A DNA stretch of 64,000 nt, taken from positions 3,970,077 through 4,034,076 of the forward strand of contig OX345644.1 in assembly GCA_947044365.1 (NCBI GenBank), read 5' to 3'. How positions within the stretch are numbered: position 1 is the stretch's first letter; the number at the start of each line of letters is the position of its first letter. The position numbers and the translations under genes are program-made. This document shows positions 34,601-48,800 of this stretch, one piece after another. This stretch comes from Petrosia ficiformis. Taxonomy: Eukaryota > Porifera > Demospongiae > Haplosclerida > Petrosiidae. A model generated the notes under the pieces. The model saw nothing but the letters and a program-made list of their open reading frames with translations, was not told the DNA's origin and did no database searches.

Positions 34601-35540
34601 GTCTTTAAATGTGTGGTGTTTGTGCCAAGTGTTCATGATTAAATATTTTGCTTATACATCTTAACAGCAAATATAACAAAACTTTTGTCCATGTGAACTA
34701 TACGGTATTAGATTTATTCCTGCAGATATGTAAACGAATAGTAGGGGAGTTTTTTTGTTAGAAGATAGCATGAATTCCACTACTACAACTAGATTAGTAT
34801 ATAACCACAAATGTAATTATAAAATATAATTATAACATAATTATGTGGATATAAGGATTAAACTTTAAAGGGACATACAATTCATGTAACCTAGTGAATG
34901 GATAAAAGAATTAGTTAGTTTTTGCAATGTAGTTGCATTTGGGAAATGTGTTTGCATGGTTGTGCATAATTATAATAATGACTAAATTTTCACACAATGT
35001 GTTACTGTAAATCTATAGTAGAGATCCTCTATTTATATTTGTGGTTACTGATCTATTGCAAATGAATAGATACTTCACATTCAAGCTATTACAGCTAGTA
35101 ACAGTTATATTTGATGAAATTGTGCTACAATTAGGTAATACTGATAGGACTCCTCTTCATCAGTGGATTTAATAACCCCTTAGTTTCTCAATTTTGGTTA
35201 AGTTTCACTTCATGTCTCGTAATATCCCATGATGTTAATTTTAGTTATATTTTCAACAGTACATAATACATTGCAATGTAGTTTAATTTATCTCATATGG
35301 GACTACATAATATAATTATGTGTACTCATATTAGATATATTCTTGTAGATAAGTAAACTAATAGTAGGGGAGTTTCTGTGGCTTGATAGCCATGAATTCT
35401 ATTGCACACTTAATAATTTATACTGTGTATTTTTTGACAGTGTGTTTAGTTGTATGTTATGCTTCCAATAGTTCATAATATATAATTACATTGCAATGTA
35501 GTTTTATTTATCACATCTGGACTTAACTCAATTATGTATA
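34601..35540. repeat. Dispersed AT-rich repeat blocks
   Basis: Contains copies of a block with 'tagtaggggagttt' and 'gatagcatgaattcca' at 34,715-34,790 and 35,325-35,405; relatives occur at 31,905-31,985 and 36,655-36,730. A second block ('atgtctcgtaatat.ccatga' then 'ttttagttatatt') occurs at 31,840-31,905 and 35,205-35,280. A third ('ttgcaatgtagtttaattta' type) occurs at 34,145, 35,270 and 35,490. Together they look like pieces of one older element. Confidence 0.6.
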
Positions 35541-35835
35541 AGAATAATATAAAAAACATTTTCAATAAAATGAAAAAAGATGTAGGGATGGCAAAACCCA
35601 AAAAGCATGCAAACAAGGTTGGGAAGCTAACATAGGACCCAAAATCACTTCCATATAACCCTACATAAGTACTTACACTGCTATAAAACAAAATACAAAG
35701 AGCTGTACTTATGTAGGGTTATATGGAAGTGATTTTGGGTCCTATGTTAGCTTCCCAACCTTGTTTGCATGCTTTTGGGGTTTTGACATCCCTACATCTT
35801 CTTTCATTTTTTTGGAAAATGTTTTTTATTATTCT
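35541..35835. mobile_element. Family A MITE, young near-perfect palindrome
   Basis: Ends AGAATAAT(AT)AAAAAACAT / ATGTTTTTTATTATTCT. The inner arms from about 35,610 to 35,682 and from about 35,705 to 35,777 are exact reverse complements over roughly 72 bp, around a short loop (CTGCTATAAAACAAAATAC). The other copies have diverged arms, so this one moved or was corrected recently. A transcript would form a long double-stranded hairpin. Confidence 0.88.
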
Positions 35836-38249
35836 TGTTTCCATTGTTTTCAAGATTTTCTGAATGGTGTGAATATTTTTTGCAGAAATACTATATATCA
35901 TTATGAAATCATACAATCATAAATGCATTAAACTTTGTTCATCAATAAAAGTCAGTCTTTTGTATTTATTATTGATTATCATTCTCTTTCACTTACAGAT
36001 GACTGTCAGTCACTGTGTCAACCATTCAGTATTCCAATGGTTATCATAGTATACAATATTATTATACAATGGCTTTAATATTAATAATTATTATATTCAT
36101 TATTATAAGAATGTATTTGCTCACAAATGTTATCACTATGCTTATGGCAACAAGCACTTCCACCTTTTCAGCTTCCATGTTCCAGTACAAGAATGAGCAT
36201 GCGTAATTAAATTTCACTTAGGAAAATGGCGTCCAAATCGAGATCAAATCTTTATAGTCGTTGAGACTGTCTTCTTTCATAGTATCTGTAGATATCATCT
36301 CAATACTTGTAGACCAGAAATTTACTGTAAATGCGACTGGAATGGTGCTAGAATCATTGTGATATTTCAACAAACAAAAAAATGATTTGTCTGGAAAAAA
36401 AGAACAATAATATGATGAATGAAGATTTTGCTAGTTTTGTCACTCGCCGGTTCTCTACCTTAATGACAATGTTTGGCCATCTAGAAGGTGTTGGTAGTCA
36501 TAAAAACACTAGATATGAATAGGTATGTGTGTATTAAAACTTATCTCTATATATTATCAGAGATTTCAGGTCATCACTTGCAATTGAAATGTATGGGCGG
36601 CCATTTGTTTCAGTGCCATCCCTACATAGAGAGTACTACCGTACTCTCTGATACACATAAATTTATTCTTGTAGATGATATATAGTATGAGAGTTTTCTG
36701 TATGTAGATACGTAGTATGAATTCCATTTTAAAATTGATTATTTGCTCATTATTAAGAATATCCAGTAACAAAAGAACTAATGCAATATGTTAAAATAGC
36801 TGAGCTGTTTTCACTGTGTAAATGTGACTGAACGAAAGATGCCTTTTTTAGCCATCCCTATTATTGCACTTCTATGATGTTAATCTATATTTATATATAA
36901 TATGTAGCTAGTATGTATGTATTATATATAGAAATTGTATAGATTTTACTTGGATGTATTTGATTGGTTATATCTTAGCAACTATGTTTATTTTGTTTTT
37001 GCTTAGTCACGTTTGTTGTAAGTATATAAAGCCATTCTTTTGCTGTGTTTTTTTTAAAGAGATTTTGCTCAGACTAACTCACTTAAGGGTTGAGATAGAT
37101 CAAGATACCTCACCTGACTAGCTGTTGTAAAACCACTTAGAGATGAAATCTATACAATTTCTATAATATTATATTTTGTTTCCTAGTGCTTAATATCATA
37201 TGATCAATTTTCAATCATATTGTGCAAGATGTCAACAAACTTGATATTTAGCTATGACAAAAAATTCAAATTTTTATCTAATAAGACAACTAACAAAGGA
37301 GCATTTGAACAAAACCATACACTATTGTAAATATATTATTTACACTGTATACTTCATACTAGATACAGGCTCACAAAGCTAGTCTGAATTAGCTATCATA
37401 ATCTACCATTTTTTTGTTAGCCACATTCACTAATTTTTTAACAATTTTATTTTTTTATACACCACCAATTACTAAAATCCTGGTGAGAACACTGCCTTTG
37501 TGGGGTCACCATTAATCATTTCTGACTTTCTTATCTGAAACCAACAACCTTATATCGTAGTTATTTTTTTACTCTTTAAAAGATCTTTGTATTACCTTTG
37601 CATTTATTCTCAACTATAATGGCTATCAGTTACAGTTTCTACAAATTGCTTTCTACTGGTCTGTAGTAGACTGTCCTATAACACGAGTGTGCATTCATTT
37701 ACATGCCACTCGCATTAATTGACCGAGCCCTCAGAATTATGCAACTTGCTTAACTACATACGCAATGTGTATGTAATAGTTCCAAGAAGTTTTAATACAA
37801 CAATCTTGATGCATACAGATATAGCAGGGATATGAAAAAACTATGTGTTTACTCAAAAGTTCAATGCCATATTATATGGAATATATTTATTATAGTAAAT
37901 GAATCCACTCGCAGTGCAGAACCCTCGCCACAAGTGTAATTTGGGAAACAACATGAGATTATGCCACTAATTCATTATATAATTATTATTTATGAACTTA
38001 TGTAATTTTATTACTGATATCATCAGTGTACTAGATGATATATATAATGTTATATACAAATTTTGTTTAATAAATATTATTACGCAAGAATAAGAAAAAA
38101 ACATGCAAGTAAATTTTCCTTTTGGACACAATTTCTGCAGAAAATATCAATGCTGTAAATGAAACAGAATAGTCATCACGTTTTTGATCAACAATTTACT
38201 AACAATTTATTATACCAAATCATTTAAAAATAGAATCGAAACAAGAATT
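35836..38249. other. Gene-poor region with dispersed repeat copies
   Basis: Holds the inverse copy of the window-start repeat (36,270-36,435), the inverse family B copy (36,560-36,652), a block of the 31.9/35.3 kb repeat (36,655-36,730) and the second copy of the 26.8 kb GC-richer block (37,660-37,770). The remaining sequence is AT-rich with no exon that I can support. Confidence 0.55.
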
Positions 38250-38450
38250 ATAAAAAACATTTTAAAAAATATGTAGGTATATATATCGAAACCGAAAAAA
38301 GCACTGGAACAAGATTCAGATGGTGCCTTGCTTTAGCCATAAAATTAAATACCATTTCCACATTAAACATCACTTCCACTAACAACCGTACATAAGTATA
38401 TATATAACTGAGTAAAGCCAAAACACAAAGATGTGATACTTATATATACA
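38250..38450 (+). mobile_element. Family A MITE, left half plus loop
   Basis: Left-arm order is kept: ATAAAAAACATTTTAAAAAA, 'atatgtaggtat', 'cgaaacc', 'gccataaaattaaa', 'cttccac' and 'acataagta'. The right arm is absent and an ATAC run follows. Confidence 0.6.
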
Positions 38451-38480
38451 TATATATATACACATACATATATATGTAAT

Positions 38481-38771
38481 AGTTATAACACGCCTGCGAG
38501 TGCTATAGTTTATTTATAAGCACAACTGGCCTCGGGCCGTAGGCCCGAGGGCGGAGTGCTTATAAACAAACTATAGCACGAGTGGGCTTGTTATAACTGT
38601 TTTATATCCCGTTGCTAGGTGATTGATTTACGTCATGGCCTTTATTATCAAACCACAGTGCAATAAGTTAACCACAGTGCAATAACTAACAGATATTGCA
38701 CTGACCACAATGCATTATTAGCAAGTTTATTGAACCATTATAATCTAAGCAACCACCTAGCAACGGGATAT
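38481..38771. mobile_element. Paired palindromic elements with ATATCCCGTTGCTAGGTG ends
   Basis: 38,481-38,598 is a palindrome (AGTTATAACA...TGTTATAACT type ends; GTGCTATAGTTT against AAACTATAGCAC) around a GC core GGCCTCGGGCCGTAGGCCCG. Directly beside it, ATATCCCGTTGCTAGGTG (38,604-38,621) is inverted at 38,754-38,771 around a tract with TTATTGCACTGTGG-type repeats. A lone related end (GCAACCACCTAGCAACAAGA) lies in an MCM2 intron at about 52,018-52,040. Confidence 0.75.
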
Positions 38772-39889
38772 AAATATATGTACATACATACATGTAAATG
38801 TATAATATATGTGTTATATATAACATGTTTCAAAGGTCTATATGCGCTATATAAACCTGCCACGAGGTAAGATATCACCCGAGGGCGTAGCCCAAGGGTG
38901 ATATCATCCGAGATGAAACATGTTATATCTGATATATTTTAGAATGAGATTCATACCTTGCATTGTCCTGCAAGAGAGTGTCATTGAGTCCGTAAGAAAT
39001 TGCTGTCGAGTTTCACAAGGTTGATATTTTAAAATATCAACCTATTTATATGAGAAATATAAACTTACACGCCCCGGCTGTACCTCTAATTTCAAAACAA
39101 TAGCCTAAATAGCGATTTAGACCCATTACATAATAGCAGAATGATAGGGTCATGAGACAAACCACAATTTAAACTTACAGCATTAAAACATTAGCTACTA
39201 CATTTACTGCATTTCCTATACTTTATCCATCAATTTGCCATTTCCAATAACATTTCAAAATAATTTTTTAATTATCTGTATAATAAATGTAATACGGCCC
39301 CAAGTAGCATATTTCACCTGCGAACGCCTGTTTCCAATCCCTTTACTTTATTATCTATGTATGTATATTATACATATACATAATTATTCTTTCTGCCATG
39401 GCAAATGTTTGATGTAATTAGACATATATATTAAGGGAGGGGTTTATCAGAAATACCAAAGCAACACCAATAATTCTGACGACATAGCCCGAGGGATTGG
39501 TGTGTGTGGTTCCAATACACTTCACCTAGGCATTTTCTAAGTAGTTTAAACTATGAAAACTATAAGAACATAATTGGTAGTTGCTAAGTGCTCCTAGTAA
39601 TAGCAACGTGTCATTCACGTTTTAATGGCACTACTGAGTGCAGAGAGAGGTCCTTATTGTGCAGCTCCTTAATCATTTTCTTGCTTTTTCTAAATAGCAA
39701 AATTTTAAATCAATTTCACAAATTGTAAATTAATTTCATATACATCACAGCATTGTAGTACCACTATTACCTCCATTAATTTAGATTACCACTACCAGTA
39801 AATCAGAGATTCAAAACGTTTTTAAATCGATACATCTCGTTTGTAATTTTAAAGAAGATTCCAATCATCTTTGTCACAAGCACAAGTCG
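38772..39889. other. Upstream region of the second ANK-ROC-COR gene
   Basis: Begins with a hairpin element (about 38,815-38,940: GATATCACCCGAGGGCG against AAGGGTGATATC, and ACATGTTTCAAA against TGAAACATGT). From 39,760 it resembles the last 120 bases before the other copy's ATG ('ttaatttagattaccactac'). No exon is seen; a promoter must lie here but no core element can be named. Confidence 0.5.
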
Positions 39890-42800
39890 ATGGATGATGA
39901 AATTTTTCATGCCTTTGAGAATGGAGATTATAAGAAAGCATCAGAGTTGTTACAGAAAGTGAGAGATCCTAATAACATTGATTTGTTGGGTTTCTATCCA
40001 GACAAATACGAGCATATTGATTGTAACACACATAAGGTATCTCTTCTTCATCTTGCTGCTTATCATGGGTGGTTAGATATTTGTCATCAACTAATAACAG
40101 AATATAAATACAATCCTCATGTACAAAACAGCTATAGATCACTTACTGTCTATTCAAGACGTAGTAATTTTTTAAATGATTTGCCACCACCACCACCTTT
40201 ATTCTATGCTACACTAGGTGGACACTATGAGGTAGTAACCTACCTCATTAATAAATGTAATTGTGATCCTCATCAACAAAGTGAACATGGAGAGACTTTA
40301 TTATATCTGGCATGTTTAGCAGGACACTATGAGATAGTAACATATCTCATTAGCACATGTCATTGTGTGAATACCCAAGATGATTATGGCTATAATCTAC
40401 TACATATAGCTTGTCGTTATGGTGAATTAGATATTATGACGTTTCTTTTGTCTTTACCTTCATCAGATGTAAATATCCAAAGTTACAGCGGCTATACTCC
40501 ACTACATACAGCTTGCCATTACGGTCAATTAGAAATTTTAAAATTGCTAGCATCTTCACCTTCAGTAGATGTGAATATCCAAGACAACAGTGGGTATACT
40601 CCACTACATACAGCTTGTGAATGTGGTAAATTAGAAATTATAAAGTTTCTAATAACTTTAACTTCAGTAGATGTGAATACCAAAGGTGGAAGTGGTTACA
40701 CTCCACTACATACAGCTTGTCACTATGGTCAATTAGAAATTATAAAGTTTCTAATAACTTTAACTTCAGTAGATGTGAACACCAAAGATGGAAGTGGTTA
40801 CACTCCACTACATACAGCTTGTCGCTATGGTCAATTAGACATTATAAAGTTTCTAGTGTCTCTACCTTTAGTAGATGGGAATATCCAAGATGATGATGGC
40901 TTTACTCCACTACATACAGCTTGTCAATATAATCAATTAGATATTATTAAGTTTCTAATCTCTTTACCGTCAGTAGATAGGAAAATCCAAAATGATAATG
41001 GGTACACTCCATTGCATACAGCTTATAGATATGGTCAATTAGACATTATTAAGTTTCTAGTGTCTCTGCCTTCAGTGGATATGAATACTCCACTGTATAT
41101 AGCTTGTCAATATGGTCAATTAGACATTATTAAGTTTCTAGTGTCTTTACCTTCAGTAGATGTGAATATCCAAGATGATGATGGTTATACTCCACTCCAT
41201 ACAGCTTGTCAATATGGTCAATTAGATATTATTAAGTTTCTAGTGTCTCTGCCTTCAGTGGATATGAATATCCAAGATGACGATGGTTATACTCCACTAC
41301 ATACAGCTTGTCGTTATGACCAATTAGACATTATTAAGTTTCTAATGTCTTTATCTTCAGTAGATGTGAATATCCAAGATGAGGATGGTTACACTCCACT
41401 GTGTACAGCTTGTAGTTATGGTCAATTAGACATTATTAAGTTTCTAGTGTCTTTACCTTCAGTATATGTGAATGTCCAAGATGATGAAGGTTATACTCCA
41501 CTACATATAGCTTGTCGACATGGTCAATTAGATATTATTAAGTTTCTAGTGTCTCTACCTGTAATAGATGTGAATGTCCAAGATGATGAAGGTTATACTC
41601 CACTGCATACAGTTTGTCGAAATGGTCAATTAGATATTATTAAATTTCTAGTGTCTCTACCTTCAGTAGATGTGAATATCCAAGATGAGGATTGTTATAC
41701 TCCACTTCATACAGCTTGTCAATATGGACAATTAGATATTATTAAGTTTCTAGTGTCTCTTCCTTCAGTGGTTATCAATTTTCAAGAATACAGTGAATAT
41801 ACTCCACTACATACAGCCTATGCTCAGTTAGACATCATAAAGTTTCTCTTATCTTTACCTTCAGTAGATGCAAATATTAGAATTCCTAGTTTTCCTGTTC
41901 TACTGCATAATGCTTGTCGTTTTGGTGCTGTAGATGTCCTAAAGTTTCTTGTATCTGCATCTTCAGTAGATGTGAATATCCAAGATGAATATGGTTTTAC
42001 TCCACTATATACAGCTTGTCGATATAGCCAATTAGACATCATAAAGTTTCTTTTATCCTTATCTTCAGTAGATGTGAATATCACAATTCCTAGTTATCCT
42101 GTTCTACTGCATAATGCTTGTCGTTTTGGTACAGTAGATGTTGTAAAGTTTCTTGTATCTGCATCCTTAGATGATGTAAATATCCAAGATGATGATGGTT
42201 ACACACCACTACATACAGCTTGTCAATATAGTCAATTAGACATTATTAAGTTTCTAATCTCTTTACCTTCAGTAGATGTGAATATCCAAGATGGTGATGG
42301 TTATACTCCATTGCATATAGCTTGTCGATATAGTCAATTAGACATCGTAAAGTTTCTTTTATCCTTATCTTCAGTAGATGTGAATATCACTATTCCTAGT
42401 TATCCTGTTCTACTACATAAGGCTTGTCGTTTTGGTTCAGTAGATGTTGTAAAGTTTCTTGTATCTGCATCCTCAGTAGATGTAAATATCCAAGATGATG
42501 ATGGTTACACACCACTACATACAGCTTGTCAATATAGTCAATTAGACATTATTAAGTTTCTAATCTCTTTACCTTCAGTAGATGTGAATATCCAAGATGG
42601 TGATGGTTATACTCCATTGCATATAGCTTGTCGATATAGACAATTAGACATCATTAAGTTTTTAACCTCTTTACCTTCAGTGGATGTGAATATCCAAAAT
42701 GGTGATGGTTATACTCCATTGCATATAGCTTGTCGATATAGACAATTAGACATCATTAAGTTTTTAACCTCTGTACCTTCAGTGGATGTGAATATCCAAG

Positions 42801-45800
42801 ATGGTGATGGTTATACTCCATTGCATATAGCTTGTCGATATAGACAATTAGACATCATTAAGTTTTTAACCTCTGTACCTTCAGTAGATGTGAATATCAA
42901 AGATGATAATGGATATACACCACTACATACAGCTTTTCATATTGGTCGATTGGCAATCATAAAGTTCCTTGTGTCTTCCTCTTCAGTCGATGTCAATAGC
43001 AAAGATAATGATGGTTATACTCTGCTACATACAGCTTGTCGATATAGTCAATTAGACATCGTAAAGTTTCTTTTATCCTTATCTTCAGTAGATGTGAATA
43101 TCACGATTCCTAGTTATCCTGTTCTACTACATAAGGCTTGTCGTTTTGGTTCAATAGATGTCCTAAAGTTTCTTGTATCTGCATCCTCAGTAGATGTAAA
43201 TATCCAGGATGGTGATGGTTATACTCCACTGCATACAGCTTGTCGATATAGTCAATTAGACATTATAAAGTTTCTCTTATCCTTATCTTCAGTAGATTTG
43301 AATATCACAATTCCTAGTTATCCTGTTCTACTACATAAGGCTTGTCGTTTTGGTTCAATAGATGTTGTAAAGTTTCTTGTATCTGCATCCTCAGTAGATG
43401 TAAATATCCAAGATGGTGATGGTTGCACTCCACTACATACAGCTTGTCATTGTGGTCAATTAGACATCATAAAGTTTCTTTTATCTTTACCTTCAGTAGA
43501 TTTGAATATCACAATTCCTAGTTATCCTGTTTTACTACATAAAGCTTGTTGTTTTGGTACAGTAGATGTCGTAAAGTTTCTTGTATCTGCATCTTCAGTA
43601 GATGTAAATTGCCAGGATGTTGTTGGTCTTACTCCACTATATACAGCTTGTCGATATAGCCAATTAGACATCATAAAGTTTCTTTTATCCTTATCTTCAG
43701 TAGATGTGAATATCACAATTCCTAGTTATCCTGTTCTACTGCATAATGCTTGTCGTTTTGGTACAGTAGATGTTGTTATATTTCTTATATATGCATCCTC
43801 AGTAGATTTGAATATACAAGATGATGATGGTTGTACTCCACTACATTCAGCTTGCCGATATAGTCAATTAGACATTGTTAAGTTTCTAACGTCTTTATCT
43901 TCAGTAGATGTGAATATCCAAGACAATAGTGGCTCTACTCCACTAAATACAGCCTGTAAATATGGTCAATTAGAAATTATAAGGTTTCTAACGTCTTTAT
44001 CTTTGGTAGATGTGAATATCCAAGACAATAGTGGCTCTACTCCACTAAATACAGCCTGTGAATATGGTCAATTAGAAATTATGAAGTTTCTAACGTCTTT
44101 ACCTTCAGTAGATGTGAACATCCAAGATTACAGGGGCAATAATCTACTAAAAACAACATGTCGTTGTGGTCATCTAGACATTATGAAATTTCTAGTTTCT
44201 TTATCTTCAGTAGATTTGAATATTCAAAGTAACAATGGCTATACTCCATTACATACAGCTTGTCGATATAGTCAATTACAAATTATTAAGTTTCTAGTGT
44301 GTTTACCTTCGGTAGATGTGAATATCCAAAGTAACAATGGCTATACTCCAATGCATACTGCTTGTCAATATAGCCAGTTAGACATCATTAGGTTTCTTGC
44401 ATCTTCACCTTTAGTAGATGTGAATATCCAAGACAACAGTGGGTATACTCCACTACATACAGCTTGTGAATATGATAAATTAGAAATTTTAAAGTTTCTA
44501 ATATCTTTACCTTCAGCAGATATTAATATCCAAGATTATAGTGGCAATAATTTGCTAAATACAACAAGTCGTTATGGTCATTTAGACATTATAAAATTTC
44601 TAGTGTCTTTAACTTCAGTAGATGTTAATACCGAAGGTGGAAGTGGCTACACTCCACTACGTATAGCTTGTCGCTATGGTCAATTAGACATTATAAAATT
44701 TTTAGTGTCTTTGCCTGCAGTAGATGTGAATATCCAAAGTAACAGTGACTATACTCCACTACACACAGCTTGTCAGTATGGTCATTTACAAGTTATTAAA
44801 TTTCTAGTTTCTTTGCCTTCAGTAGTTGTTAATATCCAAAGTAACAGTGGCTGTACTCCACTACACACAGCTTGTGAGTATGGTCAATTACAAATTATTA
44901 AGTTTCTAGTGTCTTTGCCTTCAGTAGATGTGAATATCCAAAGTAACAATGGCTCTACTCCACTACACACAGCTTGTGAGTATGGTCAATTACAAATTAT
45001 TAAGTTTCTAGTGTCTTTGCCTTCAGTAGATGTGAATATCCAAAGTAACAATGGCTATACTCCAATTCATACAGCTTGTGAGTATGGTCAATTACAAGTT
45101 ATTAAATTTTTAGTGTCTTTGCCTTCAGTAGATGTCAATATCCAAAGTTATAGTGGCCATATTCCACTACATACAGCTTGTCGATATGGTCAATTAGACA
45201 TCATAACATGTCTAGTATCTCTTCCTTCGATAGATGTCAATATCAAAGATCATAATGGCTATACCCTTCTTCATAAATCTTGTCGTTATGGTCAATTAGA
45301 CATCATAAACTTTCTGCAATCTCTGCCTTCAGTAGATGTGAATATCCAAGATGATAGTGGTTATACTCCACTACATACAGCTTGTCATTATGGTCAATTA
45401 GACATTATAAAGTTTCTCTTATCATTATCTTCAGTAGATGTGAATATCAGAATTCCTAGTTACCCTATTCTTCTACACAAAGCTTGTCGTAATGGTACAA
45501 TAGATGTTGTACTATTTCTTGTTTCTGCATCTTCAGTAGATGTAAATGCCAAAGATGATAATGGTTACACACCACTACACACAGCCTGTCATTATGGTAA
45601 ATTAGATATTGTAAAGTTTCTTATGTCTACAAAAGGAATAAATCCAATATCTACTGATAGAAATGGTAATACACCACTTCATATAGCATGTAGCAATAAC
45701 GAGGTAGATATAGTAACATATCTCTTGTCAACAGGCCATACAAATCCAATGGCCAAGAACAGTCAACTAAGAACTCCAGTAGAAGTGGCAGGACATAACT

Positions 45801-48800
45801 ATAGTATCTTGAAACTGTTTGAACCATTTCAACAATGTAAAGTGGATTTCCCTGTTGAGTCATACAATAAGGTCTTCCTATGTGGTAATACTACTAATGG
45901 TAAGAGTTCTTTGGCTCATACATTATTGCAACGAGTGAGTATCTCATGGCGAGACAAATACAATCCTTTTAAACGTCAAGAGAAAGCCGAGCCTCTCACA
46001 GCTGGTATTGTACCTCATCATCTTCAGAGTAATGAGACAGGTAATATTGTCTTGTATGATTTAGCTGGTCATCCTGAATACTACAGTAGTCATGAAGCTG
46101 TCTTAGCAACCCTAATGTTAAGATCTCCTGCTGTGTTTATTATCCTAGTCAAGCTAACAGATGCACTGGAGGATATTAAAATCCAGTTGTACTATTGGGC
46201 TAACTTTATTCAGAATGCATGTGGTCGAATGTCTAAGAAGTCTCAAGTAATTATAGTAGGTAGTCATGCTGATAAGAGGAGAGCTGCAGAGAATGCCAAA
46301 GCCTTCGTTGAGAATTGTGATTTTGAACAGATATTTCAACAACTGGAGTATAAAGGTTTTGTAGCTATGGATTGTCGCAATCAAAATAAAGCAGGCTTTG
46401 ACCAATTCATTACTTACCTTTCGGAGAGTTGTCAAGCAGTAGTTGACAGGTCTGATAGTATTAGTTTCTATTGTCATGTTTTGTATGCCTTTCTTAAGAC
46501 ACAGCTCGACCAAAAAACTATGACTTTATATCATCTTATACAGATGATGCATGATGAGAATGAGCCTTCCCTTCCATCAAATGAATCTGTTCTCCTTGAA
46601 TTGTTAACTATTCTCAGTGATAAAGGTCTCATCCTGTTCATCAACAGCACAGATTCTACCAGTAGCTGGGTGATTATAGACAAGCAAAGCCTGTTGAAAG
46701 AGATTAATGGCACGCTGTTTGCTCCCTCATACTTTAAAGAATATCGTTCAACTCTGGCTAGTAACACTGGGATAGTACCAGTTTCTGTCCTAAGTGATGT
46801 GTTCCCTCAATATGATCCTGACATGTTAGTAGGGTTTCTAAAGAGTTTGGAGTTCTGTCATGAGATTGATGAAAATACTCTTAAAATTATTACTACCAAT
46901 TTCTCGTCTTCCTCAGACAAGTTGTTATATTTTCCAGCTCTTGTTAGTGCTGAAACTTCTTCTGAGTCGACTATCACTGATGGGTTTGGGTGGTGTCTTT
47001 GGTGTCCTAACCCTTACCAATTCTTTTCAACCAGGTTTCTTCAAGTTCTTCTACTACGAATAGCTTATGTATTTTCCTATCAAGTAAATGATGTTGGTAT
47101 TATTCATAGGTCCCCAGTTCAAACTTTAGATCGATCTTGTCATGTATGGAAGAATGGTATTTGTTGGACAAGAGATGGTGTTAAAACAGTAGTACAAGTT
47201 AGTGAACAGAATCGTAGTATTATATTACTAGTACAGCCACTTCATGAGGGTTTAGAGTTAGAAAGTCTTCAAGTTCGTAGTTCAATTACTCAGAAGATCC
47301 TTCAAATTAAAGATGAATTCTGTCATTCTTGTGATACTCAAGAGTGTCTCATTTCTCCTCATAACTTAAATATGGCCTTACAATGTAATCTTAAAAATCT
47401 GTCAGTCTTCAAAATAGAAGATATTTCTAGAGTGCTAATACTGAAGAAAACGTTTGTAACAAGCAATATGACAGAATCACTCAATATATCATCACTCCTA
47501 GGACAGTTAGAACCATACCACTCCCTCCCTCAATCAGTAATCTATCAGCTGTTTGATGATAGTAAAGTCAGTAATCGCATCCCAGAACATGTCTTTAGAG
47601 AAATACAAGAAAGATGTAGACCTATAATGGATATCTATCCAGTAACTAGAGAGTCCAGTACATACCAGTCAGTTAGAGATCATCTGAACAGATTCAGTAT
47701 ATTTTTTGGAAGGAATCCATTTGTAAGTGAATGATTATGTATTGTATGAAGCATTTATTATATGTTTGTACTACAGAATGTACAATTTATTTATCTTTTA
47801 ATTATAGGATATTGCTGATCCTGTTCTGACTGATGATGAGAGAAAGATGATTTCTCAATCATTTGCTGTTACTACTAATGTTGAACCTCTTAGCTATACA
47901 ATACCAGATGATACACTAGGTGAGAATATTATTGTAACACATGATGTTTTGTATTATTATAATTAAGAGGAAAATAATTCCTATAATTGGCCTTTTATGT
48001 AGTATTCACTATTGCTTCTCTTAGATACCTAATTTAGTTGTAATGTTATACAAAATGGTGAAATAGTGAGCATTTAAGTGTAACATTAAGCTTGGCATAT
48101 ACTGAAGGATCTATTATCTCATCTATGGTCACACATGGGCAAATAATTATATATTAGAGCTGTCTCCATACAAACTCGAATATTATTATATTGGAATTTT
48201 CATGATTTTTCAATACACCATGTTGCAATTATGCTGAATGATTACAAGATTACAGCTCAACAATTAAAGGCTGGTTTACAAAATAACACAAGGACTTGCG
48301 TTGAGTAAATGTGTTGAATTGTGAAGTTGATGCGCTTCTTTTAATGCCGTCAGATGCAACGTAACGCACAAATATGATCTGATTCTATCTTTGTGTCAGC
48401 TGCATTGCATTTGACTAATCAGTTTTCAGAATTTTATCACAACGCAACTGACACAAAGCAAGGCTTACGTCATTATGTGAATCAGCCTTAAGACATATAC
48501 TATGTATATGGCAGATTAACTTTGTTTATCAACTACCTCACCAGTTTTCTTATTTTTTGAAGTCTTTGGCTTTAAAAGATTGCTGTCACCTTGTGCTCAA
48601 CCAGTCGCTATTTTACTTTTTAAACTGAGCATGCACAAACTCAATAACTGATCTTCGAGAGAAGCCACTTGTTTCTCGTATTATATCTTATCGCATTTGT
48701 TATCATCGATAGATTGGAATATTGCGATGGCTCTAATATAATTATATATATATATATATAATTATATTATATATATAGGTAAATGATACAGTACATGTAC

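Noticed and set aside
41824..43716. Antisense frames with repeated IFTSTEDKDKRNF motifs inside the ankyrin gene
   Set aside because: They mirror the conserved sense repeat units; no start context or splice support.
47723..47734. Natural C-terminus of the ANK-ROC-COR protein at NPFVSE
   Set aside because: GTAAGT directly after NPF is a strong donor, used in phase with exon 2 in both copies, so the short end is probably intron read-through; kept only as an alternative.
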